A stretch of DNA of 64,000 nucleotides from JBBQLG01 sp038327655 (GCA_038327655.1 JBBQLG010000001.1:90126-154125), one strand, 5' to 3'; counted from the first letter of the stretch, positions 7,949 through 17,472 are shown. Translations and numbers: made by a program. Notes: generated by a model from the letters alone, not told the origin.

Positions 7949-9301
7949 ATGACTGACCAAACCAACCGTCGTGATTTTCTCCGCACGGTTTCCCTCGCGG
8001 GTACGGGCCTGCTGCTGTCTCCGGGGCGGCAACCCGCGTCGCTGTCGGCGGGAGGTATCTTTTCCGGCGCACCCAACGATAAAGTCGTGGTGGGCGTGAT
8101 GGGTACCAACAGCCGGGGCCTGTTTCTGGCTAAAACTTTCGCCAAACTGCCCAACGTCGAAGTCGGCTACATCTGCGATGTTGACGAAACGGTGCTCAAC
8201 AAAACCATTGCCGAGATCGAGAAGCTGACCGGCAAACGGCCCCAGGGCGTGACCGACATCCGTAAACTGCTCGAAAAGAAAGACTTCGACGCGCTCGCCA
8301 TTGCCGCGCCCGATCACTGGCACGCGCCCGCCACCATTATGGGCTGTCAGGCGGGCAAGCACGTTTACGTTGAAAAACCGTGCAGTCACAACCCGCACGA
8401 GGGTGAAATGGCCGTTGAAGCCGCCCGTAAATACAACCGGCTCGTGCAGATGGGCAGTCAGCGACGCTCGTTCAGCAACGTCAACGCCTTAATTGGTGAG
8501 TTGCGGTCGGGTGCCATTGGCCGGGTCTATTTTGCGCGGGGCTGGTACACCAACTGGCGGCAATCCATCGGCAAAGGCAAACCAGCCCCCGTGCCGGCCA
8601 ACCTCGATTATGACCTCTGGCAAGGCCCGGCCCCGCGTCAGCCCTATCACGATAATCTGATTCATTACAACTGGCACTGGTTTTGGAACTGGGGCACCGG
8701 CGAAGCCCTCAACAACGGCACCCACGAAATTGACGTGATGCGCTGGGGGCTGGGCGTTGATTATCCGACCAAAGTGGTATCGGCAGGCGGGCGGTTTGCG
8801 TTTCAGGACGATTGGGAAACGCCCGATACCCAGACCATTACGGCTAATTTTGGCAACAACACAGCCCTGACCTGGGAGGGCCGAAGCTGCAACGGGTATA
8901 ACTCGGAAGGCGACGGACGGGGCGTGATTTTCTACGGTACCACCGGCACAGTAGTCTATCCCGGTGCAAACAGTTACCGCATCTATGACCAGAAAAATAA
9001 GTTAGTAAAGGCGGTAGAAGACGACACCGTTGCCGACCCGACCAACCCCGTGAGTCCGACCGAGAAGCTGGATGCCACCCACCTGCAAAACTTCGTCAGT
9101 TCGATTCGGGGCGACACCAAACTGACCGGCGAAATTTTGAACGGCCACAAGTCCACGCTGATTGCGCAGTTGGGCAATATTGCCTACCGGACGGGCCGGG
9201 TGCTGACCTGCAACCCGGAGAACGGCCACATCCTGAACGACAAAGAAGCCATGCAGCTCTGGGGCCGCGAATACGACAAAAACTGGCAGGTGCGGGTGTG
9301 A
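7949..9301 (+). CDS. Gfo/Idh/MocA-family oxidoreductase with Tat signal
   Basis: A 450-residue NAD(P)-dependent oxidoreductase of the Gfo/Idh/MocA superfamily, which acts on sugars, inositols and related polyols. The N-terminus has a twin-arginine signal (RRDFLRTVSLAGTGLLL), so the folded enzyme is exported with its cofactor. The Rossmann domain starts at VVVGVMGTNSRGLFLA (an altered GxGxxG), and the catalytic-lysine motif appears as VYVEKPCSHNPHE. The C-terminal half is the substrate domain, with the Bacteroidota-type stretch WHWFWNWGTGEALNNGTHEI. It stands alone between the origin and a defence-like gene pair. Confidence 0.88.
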   Translation: MTDQTNRRDFLRTVSLAGTGLLLSPGRQPASLSAGGIFSGAPNDKVVVGVMGTNSRGLFLAKTFAKLPNVEVGYICDVDETVLNKTIAEIEKLTGKRPQGVTDIRKLLEKKDFDALAIAAPDHWHAPATIMGCQAGKHVYVEKPCSHNPHEGEMAVEAARKYNRLVQMGSQRRSFSNVNALIGELRSGAIGRVYFARGWYTNWRQSIGKGKPAPVPANLDYDLWQGPAPRQPYHDNLIHYNWHWFWNWGTGEALNNGTHEIDVMRWGLGVDYPTKVVSAGGRFAFQDDWETPDTQTITANFGNNTALTWEGRSCNGYNSEGDGRGVIFYGTTGTVVYPGANSYRIYDQKNKLVKAVEDDTVADPTNPVSPTEKLDATHLQNFVSSIRGDTKLTGEILNGHKSTLIAQLGNIAYRTGRVLTCNPENGHILNDKEAMQLWGREYDKNWQVRV

Positions 9302-9324
9302 TCGTCCGGCCAAACTAATTTCTG

Positions 9325-9495
9325 ATGAAAAACACCCTGTTTATTAGTGTATTGCTGCTTAGACATGAGCCCCAACGCAGAAACCAGTCGGCCAGCCCGA
9401 TATTTACCAACGATGTCGTTAGGCGCGAAAAAGGCGATGAGCCTATTCTGGTTTCTGTTGAGCACCCACTTACAGCTAAAGCGTTTGGTGTCTGA
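9325..9495 (+). CDS. Possible truncated exported peptide (56 aa)
   Basis: A 56-codon frame beginning MKNTLFISVLLLRHEP, like the first half of a signal peptide, 23 bp after the oxidoreductase gene. The sequence then becomes polar and unlike an exported domain, and it stops 1 bp before the convergent DUF1016-type gene. It may be the broken start of a gene once downstream of the oxidoreductase. No known domain. Confidence 0.25.
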   Translation: MKNTLFISVLLLRHEPQRRNQSASPIFTNDVVRREKGDEPILVSVEHPLTAKAFGV

Positions 9496-9496
9496 T

Positions 9497-10438
9497 TTAG
9501 AGTTGTTTAGGTAGCTGGCTTAGTTCTGATTCAGTGAGTTGAGGAGTAGTGGCGGTAGTTATCAACTGCAATTCGTTTTTTGTATTCATTAATAGGGCTA
9601 AAGGGAAATTAAGAACAGACGCTGGCTGAATTGGTTGCCACTCCGATAGTTGCCGACGAATTTGCTCGGTCAACGCCGGGGTTGTTTCACCGATCCAGAG
9701 ACCGACGAAGCGTTGTAAGCCGTAGTGATAAAAAAGTACATCCGGCTTTACTATTGTCATCGGCAAACCGGATGCCAATCGTTCGACTAATGCCCAACCC
9801 GTTTTGTCAAGCAGTATTCGCCGAGCTTGGGCGGTTCGACTTCGGCGTTTTTCAGTTTCACCTATTTTTTTGGGTAGGGTAGGCGGTAAGGCCACCAATT
9901 GATCTTCCCCCAGTGCAACCTGATAATAATAGCGGGATTTGATGAGCCGGTTCAGCGTGCGGTAGGACCAGTTTTCGTCAGCGGCACTATGCAGATAAAA
10001 ATGACGTTCTTGCTGATTTTCAATGGCAATCAGCAATCGGTAGTGCGTCCAGGTGAGTTCGGTACGGAGTTGAGCTTTGAAATTAATGAATTCTCCACGC
10101 AACGCGTGGAGAATTGGAAACGCCACATAAAATTGTCGAAACCACCATAAATTGGATGTTTTGTACCCCTTGCCGTATTGCCGAATCAGCTCCTGGGAAA
10201 GCTGCTCAATAAGATGCACACCATAATCTGCCCGATCCTGACCCTGCTGCTCCGTCTCGACGATGATTCGACCAATGTGCCAGTAGGTCTCTACCCGCGC
10301 AAAATCTGGCTGGGCGGCACTCCGCTCCCCACGACCGGCTTCCTGTCCAGGTGAGACAAGTTGCCGCAGATACTCGTGGAGTTCGACTAACGAACCTGAA
10401 TCAGCAGCAGACAGGGAATTGGCGGGTGGTGGAGGCAT
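9497..10438 (-). CDS. DUF1016 (YhcG-like) protein with degenerate nuclease domain
   Basis: A 313-residue protein related to YhcG. The N-terminal DUF1016 domain (about 45-185) is well kept: VETYWHIGRIIVETEQQG, YGVHLIEQLSQELIRQYGKG, LWWFRQFYVAFP and LTWTHYRLLIAIE. In canonical members the C-terminal half is a PD-(D/E)XK nuclease reading roughly DLLFYHRRL...ELKIG. Here it reads DVLFYHYGLQRFVGLWIGET: the first aspartate is kept but the E-x-K pair appears deleted, and the preceding segment is shortened. It may therefore bind nucleic acid without cutting. It starts 9 bp after the ATPase stop, so the two form one operon. A role in phage defence or DNA repair is inference from the family. Confidence 0.8.
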   Translation of the reverse strand: MPPPPANSLSAADSGSLVELHEYLRQLVSPGQEAGRGERSAAQPDFARVETYWHIGRIIVETEQQGQDRADYGVHLIEQLSQELIRQYGKGYKTSNLWWFRQFYVAFPILHALRGEFINFKAQLRTELTWTHYRLLIAIENQQERHFYLHSAADENWSYRTLNRLIKSRYYYQVALGEDQLVALPPTLPKKIGETEKRRSRTAQARRILLDKTGWALVERLASGLPMTIVKPDVLFYHYGLQRFVGLWIGETTPALTEQIRRQLSEWQPIQPASVLNFPLALLMNTKNELQLITTATTPQLTESELSQLPKQL

Positions 10439-10447
10439 ATAGAACGT

Positions 10448-11869
10448 TCAGGAAAAAAGTTCATCGAGTGTCAACACGTTTTGGACTAAGCCCAGCGCGT
10501 ACTCATTTGGTTGTACGCCATAGGGTGTGACCATCGCCAAAAAGACCGATTTCTTGGTTTTCGATTCCGCCCGGAACGTCTGTATTTTATGCCGCAACAC
10601 CTCCGCGTAGGCTTTGGTGAGGACAAATGGTCCGGTCGAAAACTTCATTTCGCACACCGTGATCACATTGTCTTTCCGGTCGATCAGTAGGTCAATTTGA
10701 GCACCAGGGCTACTTTCGCTGCTCCGCCAGGCCGAGAGTTCGGTATATACACCGCTGATACCCAGCCCTTTTTTAAGTTGTTCGGCGTGGTTCAGACAGA
10801 CCATCTCGAAGGCGTAGCCGCTCCAGGCCCGCCACGCCCCACTGTCGAGCAAGTTGAGCCAGGTACCAGTGCCGCTCGCCTTCGCATCTTTGATAAATCG
10901 AAGGTAGAAAAGCGAATACGGGTCGGTCAACTGATAGAGACTACTGCGGTATTTGCGGCCAAAAGGGGCGTATTTTCGGATAAACCCACTCAGTTCCAGT
11001 TCGTCCAGTACGGTTGTTACGGCTCCCCCGTTGGCAAGCCCGGCGGTTTTGATGAGTTCGTCGCGGGTTAAGCCCTTGCCTTTCGTACTCAGTGCTTCAA
11101 TCACGGCGATGTGTGCGTTGGCCTGCTGAAACAACGACCGATACAGATTTCCGTACTCGGTCTGGAGCAACCCGCCCGGACTGAAACATAGCCGGTCAAT
11201 AAGTTGGGCAGCACTCAGCCCCGGTTCAACTTCGTTGAGGTAAAATGGAATGCCGCCCATCACGCAATGCAGTTGCACAATCTGATAGCGGTCGAGCAGG
11301 ATACCACCGGCCCGAAAATATTGTTCTGTCTCGGCCAGCGTAAACGGCTGAAGGTGAATTCGTTTCGTGACTCGGTTGTGCAAGCCACCTCGGTTATTGA
11401 TGAGCTTCTGAATCATCCAGGAAGCCGCAGAACCGCAGACGATCAGTTTCAGCCGGGACGTTGCGGCCCCGTAACTGTTCCAGAAATGCTCCAAAGCGGC
11501 TACGAAACTCGACCGGGGCGTATCCAACCAGGGTAGTTCGTCCAAAAAAATAACGACCGGCTCACTGTCGCTCCGCTGCTCGATCAGACCCCGCAGCCAC
11601 GTAAAAGCCGTAAACCAGTCGGCGGGCGGTTTTTGGGCTGGTTGGGGGCTATACTGATTGAAGGCCGTCAGGAAGTTAGCGAACTGCTGCCGAACCGGGA
11701 CGTTGGCAATGCCCGTCATCTGAAACGCAAAGCGATCCCCAAAAAGCTGCCGTACCAAAAACGTTTTGCCCACCCGCCGACGGCCGTAGATCGCTACAAA
11801 CTCCGGGCGGTCGCTGGCCGCTACGGTTCGTAATAACTGTGCTTCGGTTTGTCGGCCAATGAGATTCAT
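10448..11869 (-). CDS. AAA ATPase with DUF234-type nuclease-like C-terminus
   Basis: A 473-residue ATPase of the archaeal/bacterial STAND-related group (ATPase_2 plus DUF234). Walker A is GRRRVGKT (29-36) and Walker B is VVIFLDE (105-111). A winged-helix region follows around 255-320 (KGKGLTRDELIKTAGLANGG). The C-terminal domain contains GAQIDLLIDRKDNVITVCEM then KFS, an intact D...E-x-K pattern of PD-(D/E)XK nucleases. The partner gene downstream has lost that same pattern. The family is common in mobile and defence regions but its job is poorly known; nothing here shows the target. Confidence 0.88.
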   Translation of the reverse strand: MNLIGRQTEAQLLRTVAASDRPEFVAIYGRRRVGKTFLVRQLFGDRFAFQMTGIANVPVRQQFANFLTAFNQYSPQPAQKPPADWFTAFTWLRGLIEQRSDSEPVVIFLDELPWLDTPRSSFVAALEHFWNSYGAATSRLKLIVCGSAASWMIQKLINNRGGLHNRVTKRIHLQPFTLAETEQYFRAGGILLDRYQIVQLHCVMGGIPFYLNEVEPGLSAAQLIDRLCFSPGGLLQTEYGNLYRSLFQQANAHIAVIEALSTKGKGLTRDELIKTAGLANGGAVTTVLDELELSGFIRKYAPFGRKYRSSLYQLTDPYSLFYLRFIKDAKASGTGTWLNLLDSGAWRAWSGYAFEMVCLNHAEQLKKGLGISGVYTELSAWRSSESSPGAQIDLLIDRKDNVITVCEMKFSTGPFVLTKAYAEVLRHKIQTFRAESKTKKSVFLAMVTPYGVQPNEYALGLVQNVLTLDELFS

Positions 11870-11907
11870 GGTATACCTCGAACACGGACTTGATTTATAA
11901 TCCGCTA

Positions 11908-11938
11908 TAAATGTAGTTTTTTATGGGGTTATAGCCAA
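11908..11938 (-). promoter_or_regulatory. Promoter of the ATPase/DUF1016 operon
   Basis: The minus strand has TTG (11936-11938), a 20-bp spacer and TACATTTA (11908-11915), one base off the TAnnTTTG -7 consensus. It ends 38 bp before the ATPase start. Confidence 0.5.
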
Positions 11939-11994
11939 GTATAGTCAAAATCATTTTGCTGCGCTCAGGACGGAGACTTGGTTTGGTTACAGCT

Positions 11995-12030
11995 TTCGAC
12001 TTCCATAAAGATTACATTACGGAAGTCGAA
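11995..12030 (-). terminator. Hairpin after the recombinase gene
   Basis: Perfect 10-bp arms TTCGACTTCC (11995-12004) and GGAAGTCGAA (12021-12030), starting 11 bp beyond the recombinase stop. It could terminate that transcript, although no strong T-run follows. Confidence 0.5.
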
Positions 12031-12040
12031 TAGTATACCA

Positions 12041-13126
12041 TCAAAACACGTCGTCAAGCCGCTCTTCACTGGCCCGCGCCAGCCGGATTTCTTCCCTGAT
12101 GGTGTGCGTGTAAATCTGGGTCGTCGTTGGCGTGGCGTGGCGCAACACGCTTTGCGCTTCTTCGATGCTGCCGCCGTTTCGCAGAATACTCACCGCTGTT
12201 GTGTGCCGCAGCGAATGGGCCGTGTACTCCGGGCTGTCAATACCAATCGCCTGCATCTGCTGCTTGACGACGTGCCGAATCGTGCGCGTAGTCAGCCGCC
12301 CATCGCGGTTATTGTTCGAGTGGGACACAAACAAGGGAGCCGACGGGTCAACGCCAGTTCGTCGAATCGGGGTAGTTGTTTTGGTCTGAGGCTCTCCAGC
12401 CGGGGGAGAAAGAAGATTGGGCGCGTCGGTCTGTGACCGGAATTTCAGGTACACAGCAATCGGCTCGTGGGCTTTAGCGGTCAGAATCACGAAATCATCT
12501 TTTTCGTCGCGGCCTTTACCCTGAATTTTCAGAATCCGCTTTCCTGCTTTCAGGCTGATGTCGCCCACGTTGGCCCGGATTAGTTCGATAGTTCGCAAAC
12601 CTGTTCGCAGCAACAGGTTTGTGATGGCATGATCGCGCAACGCCTGTAACTTGTCAGAATCGTTGGCAGGTGTATTTTTGTTGCTTGTCTCCACAGATTG
12701 GTTCGGGTCAGCAGTAGTCAGTAGCTGGCGACCTTGTTCGGCAGTGAGGGGCTGCCGCCGGAACTGCTGCTTTCGCCGGGGCGACTTCACGCCCCGTGCC
12801 ACGTTTGGGTACAATTTGTTGGCCTCGGCCCACTCGTAAAACTTCCGCACGGTGGTCAGATACGAGCCAACCGTCAGGCCGCTCAACCCACCGGCCAGCA
12901 ACTCTTCCTTGTACTGAATGATGGTAGAGCGATCAACCTGACCGAGTTCATAGCCTTTCCCCGATAGCCAGTTCAGAAACAGCCGCAGCGTGCGAACGTA
13001 CAACGCCCGTGACGACTCTACCACGTCCTGATCGCGGGCGAAGCGTTCGATTAAGGTTTCAATTGTATCGTCAGCCGAAACAGAAAGATTGCCAGTGGTG
13101 GCTAATGTGGGGTACATCGGGTGCAT
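12041..13126 (-). CDS. Tyrosine recombinase (XerC/D-like)
   Basis: A 361-residue phage-integrase-family site-specific recombinase. The N-terminal SAM-like DNA-binding domain (about 20-115) is followed by the catalytic domain. The catalytic arginine lies in LLRTGLRTIELIRANVGD, the HxxR box is H304-R307 (HSLRH), the second histidine is H330 (LRHA) and the nucleophile is Y339 in QIYTH. A ~40-residue proline/threonine-rich insertion (around NLLSPPAGEPQTKTTTPIRR) sits inside the catalytic domain. On a plasmid such enzymes commonly resolve multimers or move cassettes; I could not identify its crossover site. The flank to its right is non-coding and contains a gene remnant. Confidence 0.92.
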   Translation of the reverse strand: MHPMYPTLATTGNLSVSADDTIETLIERFARDQDVVESSRALYVRTLRLFLNWLSGKGYELGQVDRSTIIQYKEELLAGGLSGLTVGSYLTTVRKFYEWAEANKLYPNVARGVKSPRRKQQFRRQPLTAEQGRQLLTTADPNQSVETSNKNTPANDSDKLQALRDHAITNLLLRTGLRTIELIRANVGDISLKAGKRILKIQGKGRDEKDDFVILTAKAHEPIAVYLKFRSQTDAPNLLSPPAGEPQTKTTTPIRRTGVDPSAPLFVSHSNNNRDGRLTTRTIRHVVKQQMQAIGIDSPEYTAHSLRHTTAVSILRNGGSIEEAQSVLRHATPTTTQIYTHTIREEIRLARASEERLDDVF

Positions 13127-13778
13127 GTCAAAACTACCTACTCAACGTATATTCAGCCTATTTTTAGGCCATTATCAGCCTGTTACTGCAACTGCCATTG
13201 GTCACTTTTAGATGCGACGCGCAGGTTCAACACAGCTTGCGCGCCCGCATCAGTCCACCGCTGACCACTCTGTTTCACCCGTCACTGAACAACCGTTCGG
13301 TGAGCGGCTTCCATAGGCCCAAGCCGATTTGTAAGCCCCGCGCCCGAAAATGCCCACACCGTATCCGATGCCGATTCCGGCTGTTGTAGCCAACCAATCG
13401 GCGACGTGACTCAATGGCCGAAAGCGATGGATTCCTCAACGGTGATAAGTTCGATAAGACCTCTTCAATACCATCGGATAATAAATAACTCTGCTGTTTA
13501 TCAAGTCATTAACTACCCGTTTTGCAATGAATCTGGCTGATCACAGCCAAGTGTTATACCGCATGCGTCATCCGACTAATTTGTCCAAAACCTAAGCACA
13601 TAGCCCGGTACAACAGTTTACAGGCACGCCCGGAATGGCTCATAGGGCTACAACCCAGTCATTACGGTTTTTGTGCTTTTTTTAATTACACCCACTGCGG
13701 ACCGACCGGCAACCGACCGGCTGGTTATGGCTCTTGCTGTTCCTTGTCTGCCTGACCGTGCTTTGGGCAGAGCCGAAG
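13127..13778. other. 650-bp region without an intact gene
   Basis: Holds no convincing complete gene. A minus-strand frame from 13417 to 13250 reads PLSHVADWLATTAGIGIGYG and more, looks like a membrane-protein C-terminus, and is described separately. The remainder (13418-13778) shows no coding frame, repeat or promoter that I could support. Confidence 0.6.
13250..13417 (-). pseudogene. Decayed C-terminus of a membrane protein
   Basis: A 55-codon frame with no start: PLSHVADWLATTAGIGIGYG, VGIFGRG and AYKSAW, then a stop. The glycine-patterned helix after an SHVADW stretch resembles the end of a small membrane protein, but I cannot name the family. It probably marks an old junction beside the recombinase gene. 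Confidence 0.3.
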
Positions 13779-14486
13779 CTACCGGGATGATTGCCCGGTA
13801 ACCCACGCCCGAAACTGCGCTCCGGCACCTGTAATGATGGCATTGCCATGCCCGAAACCAGCCATTTGACAATCGAGTTTGGTCAGCTTTTGTAAAGATC
13901 GCTTTCCTTCGGCAAAATCTTCATAAACAAACGCCCACACTAACCGACCCAGGTTCATGCAGGTATCGGCGGCAAATAGCACTCCGCCGTGCTGCGGCCA
14001 AAAGAACGCGACCTGCCCCAGACAATGCCCCGGCACGTGAATCACGGTGATTCCCCCGGCTAAGGGCAGTATCTGGCTGTCGGTCAGCCGGTGGTCAATG
14101 CGGACCGGATCGACCTGCCGGACTTTGCCCAGCACGAATTTTTTCATCAGCCAGTTCAGCAGCCCCGGTGCCGGATAAACGGGCCGGAAACCACCCCCGG
14201 CTTTGGCAATCGGCGCGTCCAGGTCGTGGATATAGACTTCGGCACCGGTCAGTTTTTGCAGCACGGCGGCACTGCCGATGTGGTCGGGGTGGTTGTGCGT
14301 GAGCAGGATATGCCGAATGTCGGTCGGTTTTTTACCCAGTTCGGCCAGCGCAGCCACAACCGTATCGGCGGAATCAGGAAAACCCGTATCGATCAGGATG
14401 CAGCCATCGGGCTGGACAATCAGGAACATATTGACCCGTTTGTGGGAGATCATGTACAGCCCATCGGCCATTTTTTGGGCAATCAT
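13779..14486 (-). CDS. MBL-fold metallo-hydrolase
   Basis: A 235-residue metallo-beta-lactamase-fold hydrolase. The metal motif is HNHPDH at 64-69; further ligands are probably the histidine of HVPGHCLGQ, the aspartate of LFAADT and the histidine of GFGHGNA. It has no signal peptide, so it is cytoplasmic. The family includes lactonases, thioesterases and glyoxalase II-like enzymes. It starts 56 bp after the MFS gene stop on the same strand and may be the last gene of the aromatic cluster, where ring-cleavage lactones or thioesters would be reasonable substrates; that role is inference. Confidence 0.85.
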   Translation of the reverse strand: MIAQKMADGLYMISHKRVNMFLIVQPDGCILIDTGFPDSADTVVAALAELGKKPTDIRHILLTHNHPDHIGSAAVLQKLTGAEVYIHDLDAPIAKAGGGFRPVYPAPGLLNWLMKKFVLGKVRQVDPVRIDHRLTDSQILPLAGGITVIHVPGHCLGQVAFFWPQHGGVLFAADTCMNLGRLVWAFVYEDFAEGKRSLQKLTKLDCQMAGFGHGNAIITGAGAQFRAWVTGQSSR

Positions 14487-14542
14487 GCGTAGTGGGTCAG
14501 GAAATTAAACGGTAAGCAATCTATTGACAATGAGTAAATTAG

Positions 14543-15820
14543 CTAATTCTGTTGGGCTGGCTGAACAGCCATTGCCGGGTATTTCGGCAGGAGCCAGGCG
14601 ATACCGGCTGATACGATGCTGACCGCCACGAACACCAGCAATCCCGCCCGATAGCCGCCGAAACGATCAAAGCTGACCCCCAGCAGCAGCGGCCCCGTGC
14701 CGGACCCCACGATAAACAGCCCGAACGCAATGCCGTACAGCCGCCCAAACGCCACCTGCCCAAAATACCGCCGGATCAGATACGCGATAAAATCCACTTC
14801 GGCCCCCACCACCACGCCCAGCAGCAGAGCCGCCCCGTAGCTCGACCCCGCACCCGATCCGTAGGCCAGCAGCAGAAACGCCCCCCCGGCCACCAGCGAA
14901 ACAGCGGCCAGCACACGGGGCGCAAACGTCCGGTCGAGCAGCCAGCCAATGCCGCTACGGGCCACAATAGCCGCCAACCCGGTCAGCCCGGCAATCCTGG
15001 CGGCCTCGGCGGGCGCAAACCCCCGGTCGGTCATCATCGGCACCAGGTGCGCCAGCGTTCCCACGCTGATAATGCCCAACAGGATGAACACGAGGCACAT
15101 CAGCAAAAAAGCGGGTGTGCCCAATAGTGCCGACAGCGGCACGGCGTGGGCCACCGCCGACCGCCGAACCGGCTCCCGCACGGCACGGGTCGCCAGCAGG
15201 GCCGCCGGAACTGTGACGAGCAACGTGGTCAGGCCCAGCAGTTCGTAGGCGGTTCGCCAGCCGAACCGGGCCAGCAGCGACTGCGTCAGGGGCGGCAACA
15301 TGGTGGCCCCGAAGCCCACACCCATCAGGGCCAGACCGAGGGCCAGCCCCAGCCGCCGGTCGAACCGCTGCACCAGAATGGCCGCGTAGCCCAACGGAGA
15401 AGCCCCACCCCCGATCAGCGGAATCAGCGCGAAAATCAGGTAGATATGCCACAAATTGGGCGTGAGCAGACCCAGCGAAGCCACGCCCGCCGAGAGCGTC
15501 ACGACCGACGTAACCACGATCCGGCGCGGCCCGAACCGATCAATCAATATGCCCCAGAACGGGGCTGAGAACGCCAGCGCGTACTGCCCGATGGCCACCG
15601 CGCCCGATAGCTGCGTCCGGGTCCAGCCGAACTCTGCCGACAGCGGACGCACAAATACCCCGAAGCCATAAAGCTGAATGGTCCCCACCGAGAAAACTAA
15701 GCAGATGGCCGAAGCCACCACCGCCGTCCAGTCCCGGTCAATGGTCATAGCGGTCTGCTCCGGCTGGGCTTGGGTGGCTGAAACGGTAGGCATACCGGCA
15801 TTATTCGGGTTACTTTCCAT
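14543..15820 (-). CDS. MFS transporter
   Basis: A 425-residue major facilitator with twelve predicted helices, beginning after a ~25-residue cytoplasmic N-terminus. It has the OFA/monocarboxylate-like opening (QLYGFGVFVRPLSAEFGWTR) and the loop 2-3 signature FWGILIDRFGPRRI. Family members import organic acids, including aromatic acids. It begins 14 bp after the adjacent FAD hydroxylase gene, so it should carry the substrate or an intermediate of the aromatic pathway across the inner membrane, working with the TonB receptor at 20274-23138. Confidence 0.88.
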   Translation of the reverse strand: MESNPNNAGMPTVSATQAQPEQTAMTIDRDWTAVVASAICLVFSVGTIQLYGFGVFVRPLSAEFGWTRTQLSGAVAIGQYALAFSAPFWGILIDRFGPRRIVVTSVVTLSAGVASLGLLTPNLWHIYLIFALIPLIGGGASPLGYAAILVQRFDRRLGLALGLALMGVGFGATMLPPLTQSLLARFGWRTAYELLGLTTLLVTVPAALLATRAVREPVRRSAVAHAVPLSALLGTPAFLLMCLVFILLGIISVGTLAHLVPMMTDRGFAPAEAARIAGLTGLAAIVARSGIGWLLDRTFAPRVLAAVSLVAGGAFLLLAYGSGAGSSYGAALLLGVVVGAEVDFIAYLIRRYFGQVAFGRLYGIAFGLFIVGSGTGPLLLGVSFDRFGGYRAGLLVFVAVSIVSAGIAWLLPKYPAMAVQPAQQN

Positions 15821-15834
15821 GATGACTGTTTCGA

Positions 15835-17472
15835 TTAAGCAACTACCGACAGCTCCCGCACGTTGCCCCCGCTGATCTGTTCGAGCAACGCCCCGAAATC
15901 ATCGGGCAGGGCATCGCCCCGCCAGGCAACGTGCTGATCGGGACGGATCAGGGCAAACGCGGCCCCGTACCGCCGACGCAGCCGGTGATCGTTCGGGACG
16001 ACGGTTTTGAGCGGAATATCCAGCGCGTCGGCTACGGAGACGGCATCGCGCAGGTTGGCTTCGGTGGCCGCTGTGTCCGTCGCCAGCAGGGTCAGTCCCG
16101 GCCCGAACTGGTCATAAAGCGAGGTTTGATCTTCGAGCCAGAGGTGCGGAGCCAGACAGCCCGGATACCCCGAAGGCCGGTAAATCATGGCCGTCATGGC
16201 CGGGGGAACCGACCCGTCGCCCACAATCACCGGCGATTCGTAGCGGTAGCCCAGCACGGCACCGAGGGTTTTAAACTCGCGCATCTTGGCCGTAAAAATC
16301 ACGTCGCCCACCTCGCGCCGGGTCGCATCGCCAACGGGGCCGGGGACTTCCAGGCCGGGCAGCGTGAGGTGATTGCCCAGGGCTGCGTAGTTGGCATTGG
16401 CCTCGTCAACGATCATCCGGTGGATCGGTTTGCGCTCCTGCTCGTAACTCGCCAGCAGGGCCGGTCCACCCCAACCCTGCAACGTGGCGGTCAGTTTCCA
16501 GCCCAGATCGACCCCATCGCCGATGCCCATGTTCATCCCGTAGCCGCCAAACGGCGGGTGCAGGTGGCAGGCGTCCCCGGCCAGAAAAATCCGGCCTTCG
16601 GCATATTTATCGGCAATCAGACTGTGGGCGGCCCAGGGCGCGGTGCCGAGAATCTCCATCTCGAAATCGAGGTTGGTGGCCCGGCGGATGAGGGCTTTCG
16701 GGTCGATGTCGGCCAGGTTGCCGTCGTAGCGGGTGGCGATGAAATACCAGATGTCGGGGCTTTCCATCGGCCCGATCAGCGAGGGCGCGTCGCCGTTGAT
16801 GGTCCAGTACATGATGGCCGGACCGTGCGGATTGAGCTTACCCAACTCCGACGACCGAAACTGCACGTTGACGTTTTCCGCCGTGCCGCGTTTGCCTTCC
16901 ATCATGGCCCCGATGGTTTCCCGCACCGGCGACCGCGACCCGTCGGCCCCGACCAGATAGGCACTGCTGACGGTTGTTTCCTCGCCGGTGTGGACATTCC
17001 GTAGCGTCGTCGTCACGCCGTTTTCATCCTGAACGGCCCCGACGTAAGCCGTGGTAAACCGGATTTCGACGCTCGGCAACGTGTCTACGTGCGCCCGCAG
17101 GACCTGTTCCAGAACATATTGCGGCACCCACTGCCCCGACTCCGAATAGAGGTCGTTGCGGTCGAGTGAACAGTTGAAAGCGTTCTCGATTTTGGTCAGT
17201 TGCGGCCCGTTGAGCCGGGTCACGAAGATGATGTCCGACGGATAATCGGGGGGCAGCGTCGAGGCTTCGCGCAGCTTGTCGGCGATACCCCACCGGCGCA
17301 AATGCTCGCGGGTGCGGACGTTGGTGGTCTTGGCGCGGGGGTTGTTGCCCACGCTTTCGTTTTGCTCCACCAGCAGGCACCGAATGCCGTGCTGCCCCAA
17401 TTCGATGGCCAGCGAAAGGCCGACCGGCCCCGCCCCGATGATGACCACGTCGGTTTGTTGGTGACTGTTCAT
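15835..17472 (-). CDS. FAD-dependent aromatic hydroxylase (group A), copy 1
   Basis: A 545-residue flavoprotein monooxygenase of the PHBH/phenol hydroxylase type, which adds one oxygen to an activated aromatic ring using NAD(P)H. The dinucleotide motif is GAGPVG near residue 13, the DG motif is YLVGADGSRSPVRE, and the FAD ribityl GD motif is GRIFLAGDACHLHPPFGGYG. The C-terminal thioredoxin-like domain of the family is present (about 420-545). It overlaps the dioxygenase gene by 4 bp, so hydroxylation and ring cleavage are translationally linked. It differs clearly from the second hydroxylase at 23170. Confidence 0.92.
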   Translation of the reverse strand: MNSHQQTDVVIIGAGPVGLSLAIELGQHGIRCLLVEQNESVGNNPRAKTTNVRTREHLRRWGIADKLREASTLPPDYPSDIIFVTRLNGPQLTKIENAFNCSLDRNDLYSESGQWVPQYVLEQVLRAHVDTLPSVEIRFTTAYVGAVQDENGVTTTLRNVHTGEETTVSSAYLVGADGSRSPVRETIGAMMEGKRGTAENVNVQFRSSELGKLNPHGPAIMYWTINGDAPSLIGPMESPDIWYFIATRYDGNLADIDPKALIRRATNLDFEMEILGTAPWAAHSLIADKYAEGRIFLAGDACHLHPPFGGYGMNMGIGDGVDLGWKLTATLQGWGGPALLASYEQERKPIHRMIVDEANANYAALGNHLTLPGLEVPGPVGDATRREVGDVIFTAKMREFKTLGAVLGYRYESPVIVGDGSVPPAMTAMIYRPSGYPGCLAPHLWLEDQTSLYDQFGPGLTLLATDTAATEANLRDAVSVADALDIPLKTVVPNDHRLRRRYGAAFALIRPDQHVAWRGDALPDDFGALLEQISGGNVRELSVVA

